Source of the DNA: Streptomyces antioxidans
GTDB lineage: Bacteria; Actinomycetota; Actinomycetes; Streptomycetales; Streptomycetaceae
Assembly (NCBI RefSeq): GCF_000968685.2
Contig: NZ_LAKD02000072.1
Span: forward strand, 62,001 to 126,000
Length of the DNA stretch: 64,000 nt
Reading direction: 5' to 3'
Part shown: piece by piece, positions 25,755 to 33,725 of the stretch
Layout of the letters: each line of letters begins with the position of its first letter
Position numbering within the stretch: position 1 is the stretch's first letter
Position numbers and translations under genes: made by a program
The notes under the pieces: model-generated
Databases searched by the model: none
What the model was told of the DNA's origin: nothing
Seen by the model: only the letters and a program-made list of their open reading frames with translations

Positions 25755-27172
25755 CTCTCCCCACGGAGACCGCTCACCCCGAGCTCGAGGGCCTGGGCAA
25801 CTACGAGTACGGCTGGGCCGACTCCGACGTGGCCGGCGCCTCCGCCAAGCGCGGCCTCTCCGAGGAGGTCGTACGCGACATCTCGGCGAAGAAGTCCGAG
25901 CCGGAGTGGATGCTCAAGCTCCGCCTCAAGGGCCTGAGGCTGTTCGGCAAGAAGCCCATGCCCACCTGGGGCTCGGACCTGTCGGGCATCGACTTCGACA
26001 ACATCAAGTACTTCGTCCGCTCCACCGAGCAGCAGGCCGCCTCCTGGGAGGAGCTGCCCGAGGACATCAAGAACACCTACGACAAGCTGGGCATCCCGGA
26101 GGCCGAGAAGCAGCGCCTGGTCGCGGGTGTCGCCGCCCAGTACGAGTCCGAGGTCGTCTACCACAAGATCCGTGAGGACCTCGAGGAGCAGGGCGTCATC
26201 TTCCTCGACACCGACACCGGTCTGCGGGAGCACCCCGAGCTCTTCAAGGAGTACTTCGGCTCGGTGATCCCGGCGGGCGACAACAAGTTCGCCTCGCTGA
26301 ACACGGCGGTCTGGTCCGGCGGCTCGTTCATCTACGTGCCGAAGGGCGTGCACGTGGAGATCCCGCTGCAGGCGTACTTCCGCATCAACACCGAGAACAT
26401 GGGCCAGTTCGAGCGGACCCTGATCATCGTCGACGAGGACGCCTACGTCCACTACGTCGAGGGCTGCACCGCGCCGATCTACAAGTCGGACTCGCTGCAC
26501 TCCGCGGTCGTCGAGATCGTCGTCAAGAAGGGCGCCCGCTGCCGCTACACGACCATCCAGAACTGGTCGAACAACGTCTACAACCTGGTCACCAAGCGCG
26601 CCGTGGCCTACGAGGGCGCGACCATGGAGTGGGTCGACGGCAACATCGGCTCCAAGGTGACCATGAAGTACCCCGCCGTCTACCTGATGGGCGAGCACGC
26701 CAAGGGCGAGACCCTGTCCATCGCCTTCGCGGGCGAGGGCCAGCACCAGGACGCCGGCGCCAAGATGGTCCACATGGCCCCCCACACCTCGTCGAACATC
26801 GTCTCCAAGTCGGTGGCGCGCGGCGGTGGCCGCACCTCCTACCGCGGTCTGATCGAGATCGGCGAGGGCGCAGAGGGCTCCAAGTCCAATGTGCTGTGCG
26901 ACGCCCTGCTCGTGGACACGATCTCCCGCTCGGACACCTACCCCTATGTGGACGTCCGCGAGGACGACGTGTCCATGGGCCATGAGGCGACCGTCTCCAA
27001 GGTCAGCGACGACCAGCTCTTCTACCTGATGAGCCGGGGTCTGTCCGAGGACGAGGCCATGGCGATGATCGTGCGCGGCTTCGTCGAGCCGATCGCGCGG
27101 GAGCTGCCCATGGAGTACGCGCTGGAGCTCAACCGGCTGATCGAGCTGCAGATGGAGGGCGCGGTCGGCTGA
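25751..27172 (+). CDS. sufB: SufB, Fe-S cluster scaffold subunit
   Basis: The product is 473 aa. SufB is the core of the SufBCD scaffold on which Fe-S clusters are built. ATG 25751 overlaps the sufR stop (ATGA). The family pattern includes the beta-helix core with ARCRYTTIQNWSNNVYNLVTKR and the C-terminal RGLSEDEAMAMIVRGFVEPIARELPMEYALELNRLI helix pair that contacts SufC. No intein or insertion is present, unlike some mycobacterial SufB genes. Confidence 0.98.
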   Translation: MTLPTETAHPELEGLGNYEYGWADSDVAGASAKRGLSEEVVRDISAKKSEPEWMLKLRLKGLRLFGKKPMPTWGSDLSGIDFDNIKYFVRSTEQQAASWEELPEDIKNTYDKLGIPEAEKQRLVAGVAAQYESEVVYHKIREDLEEQGVIFLDTDTGLREHPELFKEYFGSVIPAGDNKFASLNTAVWSGGSFIYVPKGVHVEIPLQAYFRINTENMGQFERTLIIVDEDAYVHYVEGCTAPIYKSDSLHSAVVEIVVKKGARCRYTTIQNWSNNVYNLVTKRAVAYEGATMEWVDGNIGSKVTMKYPAVYLMGEHAKGETLSIAFAGEGQHQDAGAKMVHMAPHTSSNIVSKSVARGGGRTSYRGLIEIGEGAEGSKSNVLCDALLVDTISRSDTYPYVDVREDDVSMGHEATVSKVSDDQLFYLMSRGLSEDEAMAMIVRGFVEPIARELPMEYALELNRLIELQMEGAVG

Positions 27173-27264
27173 CGCCACCCCCCTCCCCGCCCGGCGGGGG
27201 CCGAAGCCTCCGCCCGGGCACCCCCTTCAGGCCCATCAGGCAGAAAGCGAGCAGTACGACAGCC

Positions 27265-28434
27265 ATGGCTGAAACCATCCCGGCCGGATCCACCACGGAC
27301 GGCGTCATCCAGGTGGGCCAGCCCACCGATGCCCGGGTGAGCGCGCCCGCGTCGTACGACGTGGCCGACTTCCCGGTGCCCCATGGCCGCGAGGAGGACT
27401 GGCGGTTCACCCCCCTGGAGCGGCTGCGCGGTCTCCACGACGGCACGGCCGTCGCCGACGGCGGCGTCAAGGTCGAGGTCAGCGCCCCCGAGGGGGTCAC
27501 GGTCGAGACCGTGGGCCGCGACGACGCGCGCCTGGGGAGGGCCGGCAAACCGGTGGACCGGGTGGCGGCCCAGGCGTACAGCTCCTTCGAGAAGGCGTCG
27601 GTCGTCTCGGTGCCCAAGGAGACGGTGCTCACCGAGCCGGTGCGGATCGCCGTGCACGGCGAGGGCGGCACCGCCTTCGGCCACCAGGTGATCGAGCTCG
27701 GCGCCTTCGCCGAGGCGGTCGTGGTCATCGACCACACCGGTGACGCCACGCTCGCCGCCAATGTGGAGTACCTGATCGGCGACGGCGCCAAGCTCACCGT
27801 GGTCTCGGTCCAGGACTGGGACGACACCGCGGTCCACGCCGGTCAGCACACCGCGTCGGTCGGCCGGGACGCCACCTTCAAGTCCGTGGTCGTCACCTTC
27901 GGCGGCGATCTGGTGCGGCTCCACCCGCGGGTCGTCTACGGCGCCCCCGGCGGTGAGGCCGAGCTCTACGGCCTGTACTTCACCGACAACGGCCAGCACC
28001 AGGAGCACCGGCTCTTCATCGACCACGACACCCCGCACTGCCGCAGCAACGTGGCCTACAAGGGCGCGCTGCAGGGCGCGGAGGCGCATGCGGTGTGGAT
28101 CGGCGATGTGCTGATCCGGGCCGCCGCGGAGGGCACCGACACCTACGAGCTCAACCGCAACCTGGTCCTCACCGACGGCGCCCGCGTCGACTCGGTGCCG
28201 AACCTGGAGATCGAGACCGGTGAGATCGTCGGCGCCGGTCACGCGAGCGCGACCGGCCGCTTCGAGGACGAGCAGCTGTTCTACCTGATGGCGCGCGGTA
28301 TCCCGGCCGACGAGGCCCGCCGTCTGGTGGTCCGCGGCTTCTTCGCCGAGCTCGTCCAGCAGATCGGGCTCCCCGAGCTCGAGGAGCGGCTCATCGACAA
28401 GATCGAGGCCGAGCTGGAGGCGTCCGTAGGATGA
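27265..28434 (+). CDS. sufD: SufD, Fe-S cluster assembly protein
   Basis: The product is 389 aa and is the SufB paralogue in the SufBCD complex. Marks are REEDWRFTPLERL near the N-terminus, HRLFIDHDTPHCRSNVAYKGAL in the core with its conserved His/Cys, and the C-terminal ARGIPADEARRLVVRGFFAELVQQI that mirrors the SufC-binding end of SufB. A 92-nt gap, the longest inside the operon, separates it from sufB. It overlaps the Rieske gene by 4 nt. Confidence 0.97.
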   Translation: MAETIPAGSTTDGVIQVGQPTDARVSAPASYDVADFPVPHGREEDWRFTPLERLRGLHDGTAVADGGVKVEVSAPEGVTVETVGRDDARLGRAGKPVDRVAAQAYSSFEKASVVSVPKETVLTEPVRIAVHGEGGTAFGHQVIELGAFAEAVVVIDHTGDATLAANVEYLIGDGAKLTVVSVQDWDDTAVHAGQHTASVGRDATFKSVVVTFGGDLVRLHPRVVYGAPGGEAELYGLYFTDNGQHQEHRLFIDHDTPHCRSNVAYKGALQGAEAHAVWIGDVLIRAAAEGTDTYELNRNLVLTDGARVDSVPNLEIETGEIVGAGHASATGRFEDEQLFYLMARGIPADEARRLVVRGFFAELVQQIGLPELEERLIDKIEAELEASVG

Positions 28435-28754
28435 CCCCGACCTTCGTACGCGTCTGCGCGCTGGACGAACTCGACGAAGACACCCCCAAGCGGGTCGAGC
28501 TCGAGGGCGTGCCGGTCGCCGTCGTGCGCACCGAGGGTGAGGTGTTCGCGGTCAACGACATCTGCTCGCACGCGAACGTCTCGCTGTCCGAGGGCGAGGT
28601 GGAGGACTGCCAGATCGAGTGCTGGCTGCACGGCTCCAGCTTCGACCTGCGCACCGGAAAGCCGTCCGGCCTCCCCGCGACGCGCCCGATCCCCGTATAC
28701 CCCGTAAAGATCGAAGGGGACGATGTGCTCGTCTCCGTCACCCAGGAGTCCTGA
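28431..28754 (+). CDS. Rieske [2Fe-2S] ferredoxin inside the suf operon
   Basis: The product is 107 aa, a single Rieske domain of the dioxygenase-ferredoxin type. Cluster ligands are C45/H47 (CSHAN) and C64/H67 (CWLHGSSFD). There is no membrane anchor. It is fused into the operon by a 4-nt overlap with sufD and ends 7 nt before sufC. No oxygenase partner is near. It probably carries electrons for cluster assembly or is itself an early acceptor of clusters; the sequence does not decide. Confidence 0.92.
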   Translation: MTPTFVRVCALDELDEDTPKRVELEGVPVAVVRTEGEVFAVNDICSHANVSLSEGEVEDCQIECWLHGSSFDLRTGKPSGLPATRPIPVYPVKIEGDDVLVSVTQES

Positions 28755-28761
28755 GGCACCC

Positions 28762-29526
28762 ATGGCCACGCTTGAGATCCACGACCTGCACGTTTCCGTC
28801 GACGCCGAGGGCGGCCCCCGCGAGATCCTGCGCGGTGTCGACCTGACCGTCAAGCAGGGCGAGACGCACGCCATCATGGGCCCCAACGGCTCCGGCAAGT
28901 CCACCCTGGCCTACTCGCTCGCCGGTCACCCGAAGTACACGGTCACCGGCGGCACCGTGACGCTGGACGGCGAGGACGTGCTCGCGATGTCCGTCGACGA
29001 GCGCGCCCGCGCCGGTGTCTTCCTCGCCATGCAGTACCCGGTCGAGGTCCCCGGCGTCTCGGTCTCCAACTTCCTGCGCACCTCCGCGACCGCGATCCGC
29101 GGCGAGGCGCCCAAGCTCCGCACCTGGGTGAAGGAGGTCAAGGAGGCCATGGAGCGCCTCCACATCGACCCCTCCTTCGCCGAGCGGAACGTGAACGAGG
29201 GCTTCTCCGGCGGTGAGAAGAAGCGCCACGAGATCCTCCAGCTGGAGCTGCTGAAGCCGGCGATCGCGATCCTCGACGAGACCGACTCCGGCCTCGACGT
29301 GGACGCGCTGCGGGTGGTCTCCGAGGGCGTCAACCGGGTCCGGGAGTCCGGCCAGGTCGGCACCCTGCTGATCACCCACTACACCCGTATCCTGCGGTAC
29401 ATCAAGCCCGACCACGTCCATGTCTTCGCGGCGGGGCGGATCGCCGAGTCCGGCGGTCCCGAGCTCGCCGACAAGCTGGAGGAAGAGGGCTACGAGGAGT
29501 ACGTGAAGGGAGGCGCGTCCGAGTGA
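28762..29526 (+). CDS. sufC: SufC, ATPase of the SufBCD complex
   Basis: The product is 254 aa from ATG 28762. Walker A is GPNGSGKST at residues 40-48, the signature is FSGGEKKRHEILQ, Walker B ends AILDETDSGLD, and the switch His is in LITHYTRIL. The signature and ETDSG variants are typical of SufC rather than transport ATPases. It lies 7 nt after the Rieske gene and overlaps sufS by 4 nt. Confidence 0.97.
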   Translation: MATLEIHDLHVSVDAEGGPREILRGVDLTVKQGETHAIMGPNGSGKSTLAYSLAGHPKYTVTGGTVTLDGEDVLAMSVDERARAGVFLAMQYPVEVPGVSVSNFLRTSATAIRGEAPKLRTWVKEVKEAMERLHIDPSFAERNVNEGFSGGEKKRHEILQLELLKPAIAILDETDSGLDVDALRVVSEGVNRVRESGQVGTLLITHYTRILRYIKPDHVHVFAAGRIAESGGPELADKLEEEGYEEYVKGGASE

Positions 29527-30779
29527 CACGGTTGCCGGGCCTCCTCGACACCGAGGCGATCCGCAAGGACTTCCCGATCCTGGACCGGGTCGTCCACGAC
29601 GGCCAGCGGCTCGTCTACCTGGACAACGCGGCGACCTCGCAGAAGCCGCGCCAGGTGCTGGACGTGCTGAACGACTACTACGAGCGCTCCAACGCCAATG
29701 TGCACCGGGGCGTCCATGTGCTCGCGGAGGAGGCCACGGCGCTGTACGAGGGCGCCCGCGACAAGGTCGCCGCCTTCATCAACGCTCCCAGCCGCGATGA
29801 GGTGATCTTCACCAAGAACGCGTCGGAGTCCCTCAACCTGGTCGCCAACATGCTCGGCTGGGCCGATGAGCCCTACCGGGTGGACCAGGACACCGAGATC
29901 GTCATCACCGAGATGGAGCACCACTCCAACATCGTTCCGTGGCAGCTGCTCTCGCAGCGCACCGGCGCGAAGCTGAAGTGGTTCGGCCTCACCGAGGACG
30001 GCCGCCTCGATCTGTCGGAGATCGAGCAGACCATCACCGAGAAGACCAAGGTCGTCTCGTTCGTGCTGGTCTCCAACATCCTCGGCACGGTCAACCCGGT
30101 CGAGGCGATCGTCCGCCGCGCCCAGGACGTCGGCGCACTCGTGGTGATCGACGCCTCCCAGGCCGCCCCGCACATGCTGCTGGACGTGCAGGCGCTCCAG
30201 GCCGACTTCGTGGCCTTCACCGGCCACAAGATGTGCGGTCCGACCGGTATCGGGGTGCTGTGGGGCCGCCAGGAGCTGCTGGAGGACCTGCCGCCGTTCC
30301 TCGGCGGCGGCGAGATGATCGAGACCGTCTCGATGCACTCGTCCACCTATGCCCCGGCGCCGCACAAGTTCGAGGCCGGTACGCCCCCGATCGCCCAGGC
30401 CGTCGGCCTCGGCGCGGCCGTGGACTACCTCACCTCGATCGGCATGGACAACATCACCCGCCATGAGCACGCCCTGACGCACTACGCGGTCGGCAGGCTC
30501 CTCGAGGTGCCGGACCTGCGCATCATCGGCCCCACCACGGCCGAGGAGCGCGGCGCCACGATCTCCTTCACGCTCGGTGACATCCACCCCCACGATGTGG
30601 GCCAGGTGCTGGACGAGCAGGGGATCGCGGTCCGGGTCGGCCACCACTGCGCCCGCCCCGTATGCCTGCGCTATGGAATTCCGGCGACCACCCGGGCGTC
30701 GTTCTATCTGTACTCCACGCCGGCCGAGGTCGATGCCTTGGTGGAGGGCCTGGAGCACGTACGGAACTTCTTCGGGTAG
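29523..30779 (+). CDS. sufS: SufS, group II cysteine desulfurase
   Basis: The product is 418 aa, a PLP enzyme that takes sulfur from cysteine for Fe-S assembly. The PLP Lys is K236 in FTGHKMCGPTGIG and the persulfide Cys is C376 in VGHHCARPVCLRYG. GTG 29523 overlaps the sufC stop by 4 nt. Its usual partner here is SufU, encoded next. Confidence 0.97.
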   Translation: MTRLPGLLDTEAIRKDFPILDRVVHDGQRLVYLDNAATSQKPRQVLDVLNDYYERSNANVHRGVHVLAEEATALYEGARDKVAAFINAPSRDEVIFTKNASESLNLVANMLGWADEPYRVDQDTEIVITEMEHHSNIVPWQLLSQRTGAKLKWFGLTEDGRLDLSEIEQTITEKTKVVSFVLVSNILGTVNPVEAIVRRAQDVGALVVIDASQAAPHMLLDVQALQADFVAFTGHKMCGPTGIGVLWGRQELLEDLPPFLGGGEMIETVSMHSSTYAPAPHKFEAGTPPIAQAVGLGAAVDYLTSIGMDNITRHEHALTHYAVGRLLEVPDLRIIGPTTAEERGATISFTLGDIHPHDVGQVLDEQGIAVRVGHHCARPVCLRYGIPATTRASFYLYSTPAEVDALVEGLEHVRNFFG

Positions 30780-30790
30780 GGGCGTGCCGC

Positions 30791-31255
30791 GTGAAGCTGG
30801 ATTCGATGTACCAGGACGTGATCCTGGACCACTACAAGAACCCCCATGGCCGGGGGCTGAGGAACGGCGACGCAGAGGTACACCACGTCAATCCGACCTG
30901 CGGTGACGAGATCACGCTCCGGGTGCGGCTTGACGGCGACACCATCGAGGACGTGAGCTACGAGGGTCAGGGCTGTTCCATCAGCCAGGCCAGCGCCTCG
31001 GTGCTCAACGAGCTGCTGGTGGGCAAGGAGCTGGCCGAGGCCCACCGGATCCAGGAGACCTTCCTGGAGCTGATGCAGTCCAAGGGCAAGGCCGAGCCGG
31101 ACGACGCCATGGAGGAGGTGCTGGAGGACGCGATCGCGTTCGCCGGTGTCTCCAAGTATCCGGCCCGGGTGAAATGCGCCCTGCTGAGCTGGATGGCCTG
31201 GAAGGACGCCACGTCGCAGGCGCTGGGCGAGACCGCCGGAGGGAAGACCGCATGA
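30791..31255 (+). CDS. sufU: SufU, zinc-dependent sulfur acceptor for SufS
   Basis: The product is 154 aa from GTG 30791, 11 nt after sufS; a longer open frame upstream is antisense-like and lacks a ribosome site. The zinc ligands of SufU are present: C37 and D39 (NPTCGDE), C62 (EGQGCSIS) and C129 (RVKCALLSW). The SufU-specific insertion between the last two Cys separates it from IscU. It accepts persulfide from SufS. Confidence 0.96.
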   Translation: MKLDSMYQDVILDHYKNPHGRGLRNGDAEVHHVNPTCGDEITLRVRLDGDTIEDVSYEGQGCSISQASASVLNELLVGKELAEAHRIQETFLELMQSKGKAEPDDAMEEVLEDAIAFAGVSKYPARVKCALLSWMAWKDATSQALGETAGGKTA

Positions 31256-31590
31256 CTGAGAACACCGCCACCACCACCAAGCCCGCCAGCGAGGAAGAGG
31301 TCCGCGAGGCCCTGTACGACGTCGTGGACCCCGAGCTGGGCATCGACGTGGTCAACCTCGGCCTGGTCTACGGCATCCATGTCGACGACGCCAATATCGC
31401 CACCATCGACATGACGCTCACCTCGGCGGCCTGTCCGCTGACCGATGTCATCGAGGACCAGGCCAAGTCCGCGACCGACGGCATCGTCAACGAGCTGCGG
31501 ATCAACTGGGTCTGGATGCCGCCGTGGGGCCCGGACAAGATCACCGACGATGGGCGTGAGCAGCTGCGCGCGCTCGGCTTCAACGTCTGA
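31252..31590 (+). CDS. sufT: SufT-like MIP18/DUF59 Fe-S maturation protein
   Basis: The product is 112 aa. The domain has the typical VREALYDVVDPELGIDVVNLGLVY start and the conserved MTLTSAACPLTDVIEDQ with its Cys. SufT-type proteins help maturation of certain Fe-S targets. ATG 31252 overlaps the sufU stop by 4 nt. It is the last gene of the operon; a UUCG-capped hairpin follows. Confidence 0.94.
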   Translation: MTENTATTTKPASEEEVREALYDVVDPELGIDVVNLGLVYGIHVDDANIATIDMTLTSAACPLTDVIEDQAKSATDGIVNELRINWVWMPPWGPDKITDDGREQLRALGFNV

Positions 31591-31613
31591 CGGCTCCCCC
31601 CCCGGGCCTCCTG

Positions 31614-31645
31614 AGCGGCCCCCGTGCTTCGGCACGGGGGCCGCT
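31614..31645 (+). terminator. suf operon terminator
   Basis: Arms agcggcccccgtgc (31614-31627) and gcacgggggccgct (31632-31645) pair perfectly over 14 bp around a TTCG tetraloop, 23 nt after the sufT stop. Confidence 0.9.
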
Positions 31646-31672
31646 CGCGTGTCCATGGCCCCGGGTGGCATG

Positions 31673-31715
31673 GTTGTGTACGCCCGTACGCATCGTTGTG
31701 TACACTCGTACGCAT
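31673..31715 (+). promoter_or_regulatory. Tandem operator repeats at the SMR/TetR promoter
   Basis: Two 21-nt units, 31673-31693 and 31695-31715, share gttgtgtac at one end and cgtacgcat at the other and differ at 2 positions. The period is 22 nt, two helical turns. The second unit contains a -10-like TACACT (31701-31706) and runs into ATG 31714. This looks like a double binding site for the TetR regulator encoded second in the operon. Confidence 0.55.
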
Positions 31716-32034
31716 GGGATATGTGACGCTCTCCGGGGCCATCCTGGCCGAGATCCTGGCGACCACCTCGATGAAGTACAGCGAAGGGTTCAGCAGGCTC
31801 TGGCCCTCGCTGGTCACCGGCGCGGGCTATCTGCTGTCCTTCGTGCTGCTCGCGCACACGCTCAAGACCATCTCCGTCAGCACCGCCTACGCCATATGGG
31901 CCGGGGCGGGGACCGCCGTCATCGCCGCGATCGGCATGCTCTTCCTGGGGGAGGCGATGACCGCCGCCAAGGTGCTCGGGGTGCTGCTGGTCATCGCCGG
32001 AGTGGTGGTGCTCAATCTGAACGGCGCCCACTGA
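31714..32034 (+). CDS. SMR-family multidrug efflux protein
   Basis: The product is 106 aa with four membrane helices. E13 in AILAEILATTSMK is the proton/substrate Glu of EmrE-like proteins, and the helix-3 stretch STAYAIWAGAGTAVIA is the family mark. ATG 31714 lies 7 nt after the -10, so the mRNA is probably leaderless. The stop overlaps the regulator start by 1 nt (TGATG). Confidence 0.92.
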   Translation: MGYVTLSGAILAEILATTSMKYSEGFSRLWPSLVTGAGYLLSFVLLAHTLKTISVSTAYAIWAGAGTAVIAAIGMLFLGEAMTAAKVLGVLLVIAGVVVLNLNGAH

Positions 32035-32603
32035 TGGGCCGCCGCTACGACCCCGAGCGGCGGCAGCGGATCATCGACGCCGCGACCGCCGTGGTCCGCG
32101 AGCGCGGCATCGTGGGGCTCGGCCACCGGGCCGTGGCCGCCGCCGCCGATGTGCCGCTGGGCTCCACGACGTACCACTTCGCGACCCTCGACGACCTGCT
32201 GATCGCGGCGCTCCGCCAGATCAACGCGGAGTGGCTGGCGGAGGTGAAGCGGTGGGCGGAGGGCGTCGACCCGGCCGCACCCCCCGCGGACGAGCTGGCC
32301 CGGTGGCTCGAGGAGCAGCTCACGGGCGACCGGGCGCGGATGGAGCTGGAGTACGAGCTGTACTTCGCCGCGCTGCGCCACGAGGGGCTGCGGCCGCTCG
32401 CCGCAGAGTGCCTGGACGAGACGGCCCGGCTGCTGACGCGGCTGGTGCCCGACGCGGCCACGGCGCGCGCCGTGGTGGCCCTGATGGACGGGCTGACCCT
32501 GCAAGTGCTGCTGGCGGACCGCCCGTACGACCGGGAGGACATCCGCGCGGCGCTGGCGCGGATCATGGGCGGGAACGGCGCGAACGGCTCGACCGCCGGT
32601 TGA
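32034..32603 (+). CDS. TetR-family regulator of the SMR pump
   Basis: The product is 189 aa. The N-terminal helix-turn-helix is RIIDAATAVVRERGIVGLGHRAVAAAADVPLGSTTYHF at about residues 11-48. The C-terminal ligand domain is of the variable TetR type. It is co-transcribed with the efflux gene and probably represses it through the paired repeats upstream, a common arrangement for SMR pumps. Confidence 0.9.
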   Translation: MGRRYDPERRQRIIDAATAVVRERGIVGLGHRAVAAAADVPLGSTTYHFATLDDLLIAALRQINAEWLAEVKRWAEGVDPAAPPADELARWLEEQLTGDRARMELEYELYFAALRHEGLRPLAAECLDETARLLTRLVPDAATARAVVALMDGLTLQVLLADRPYDREDIRAALARIMGGNGANGSTAG

Positions 32604-32669
32604 GCCCGCGCGGCGGCCCGCCCGGGCCCGCTCGCTGAGACCGGTTCGCCTCCCGGGCCCGGCTCCGGT

Positions 32670-32675
32670 TAGCGT
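32670..32675 (+). promoter_or_regulatory. -10-like element of dapD (leaderless)
   Basis: TAGCGT ends 7 nt before ATG 32683, and no ribosome site precedes the ATG. The -35 is unclear. Confidence 0.35.
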
Positions 32676-32682
32676 TCTGACC

Positions 32683-33672
32683 ATGACCGATGCATCCACC
32701 ACCGCCCCCACCGGCGCCGTCGCCGCCGGTCTCGCCACCCTCACCGAGGACGGCACCGTCCTGGACACCTGGTTCCCGGCCCCCGAGTTGACCGCCGAGC
32801 CCGGCCCGGCCGGGACCGAGCGGCTCGACGCCGAGCGCACCGCGCGGCTGCTGGGCGAGACCGCCCTCAAGGCGGTCGGACCGGACCCGCGGCGCGGCGT
32901 CGAGGTCGTCGCCGTCCGCACGGTCGTCGCCTCGCTGGACGAGAAGCCGCAGGACGCCCACGACGTCTATCTGCGGCTGCATCTGCTCAGCCACCGGCTG
33001 GTCAAGCCGCACGGCCTGAGCCTGGACGGCCAGTTCGGCCTGCTGGCCAACGTCGCCTGGACCTCGCTCGGCCCCGTCGCCGCCGACCAGGTGGAGCGGG
33101 CCCGGCTCGCCGCCCGTGCCGAGGGGCTGCAGCTGTCGGTGACCAGTGTCGACAAGTTCCCCCGTATGACCGACTACGTCGTCCCCGGCGGCGTCCGCAT
33201 CGGAGACGCCGACCGGGTCCGGCTCGGCGCCCACCTCGCCCCCGGGACCACGGTCATGCACGAGGGCTTCGTCAACTTCAACGCCGGAACGCTCGGCACC
33301 TCCATGGTCGAGGGCCGGATCAGCGCGGGCGTCGTGGTGGGCGACGGCTCCGACATCGGCGGCGGCGCCTCGATCATGGGCACCCTCTCCGGCGGCGGCA
33401 AGCAGACGATCACCATCGGCGAGCGCTGCCTGCTCGGCGCGGAGGCGGGCCTGGGGATCTCGCTCGGCGATGACTCCATCGTCGAGGCGGGGCTGTATGT
33501 GACGGCGGGCACCCGCGTCTCGCTCCCGGACGGCAAGATCGCCAAGGCGCTGGAGCTCTCCGGCGTCAACAACCTCCTCTTCCGCCGCAACTCCATCACC
33601 GGCGCGGTCGAGGCGCTGCCCCGCAGCGGCTCGTGGGGCGGGCTGAACGCGGCGCTGCACAGCAACGACTGA
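32683..33672 (+). CDS. dapD: Tetrahydrodipicolinate N-succinyltransferase
   Basis: The product is 329 aa. It succinylates tetrahydrodipicolinate in the lysine/diaminopimelate pathway. The actinobacterial long form is recognisable: an alpha/beta N-terminus, then the left-handed beta-helix with hexapeptide turns from about residue 165 (PGGVRIGDADRVRLGAHLAPGTTVM, HEGFVNFNAGTLG, GDGSDIGGGASIMGTLSGGG). The conserved C-terminal NLLFRRNSITGAVEALPR is present. It stands alone and converges on the 1619-aa gene. Confidence 0.95.
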   Translation: MTDASTTAPTGAVAAGLATLTEDGTVLDTWFPAPELTAEPGPAGTERLDAERTARLLGETALKAVGPDPRRGVEVVAVRTVVASLDEKPQDAHDVYLRLHLLSHRLVKPHGLSLDGQFGLLANVAWTSLGPVAADQVERARLAARAEGLQLSVTSVDKFPRMTDYVVPGGVRIGDADRVRLGAHLAPGTTVMHEGFVNFNAGTLGTSMVEGRISAGVVVGDGSDIGGGASIMGTLSGGGKQTITIGERCLLGAEAGLGISLGDDSIVEAGLYVTAGTRVSLPDGKIAKALELSGVNNLLFRRNSITGAVEALPRSGSWGGLNAALHSND

Positions 33673-33725
33673 TCATTCGGGGCGCACAGCGACCGCCCGG
33701 GGCAGCGGACTTGGCCGGGGCACCG

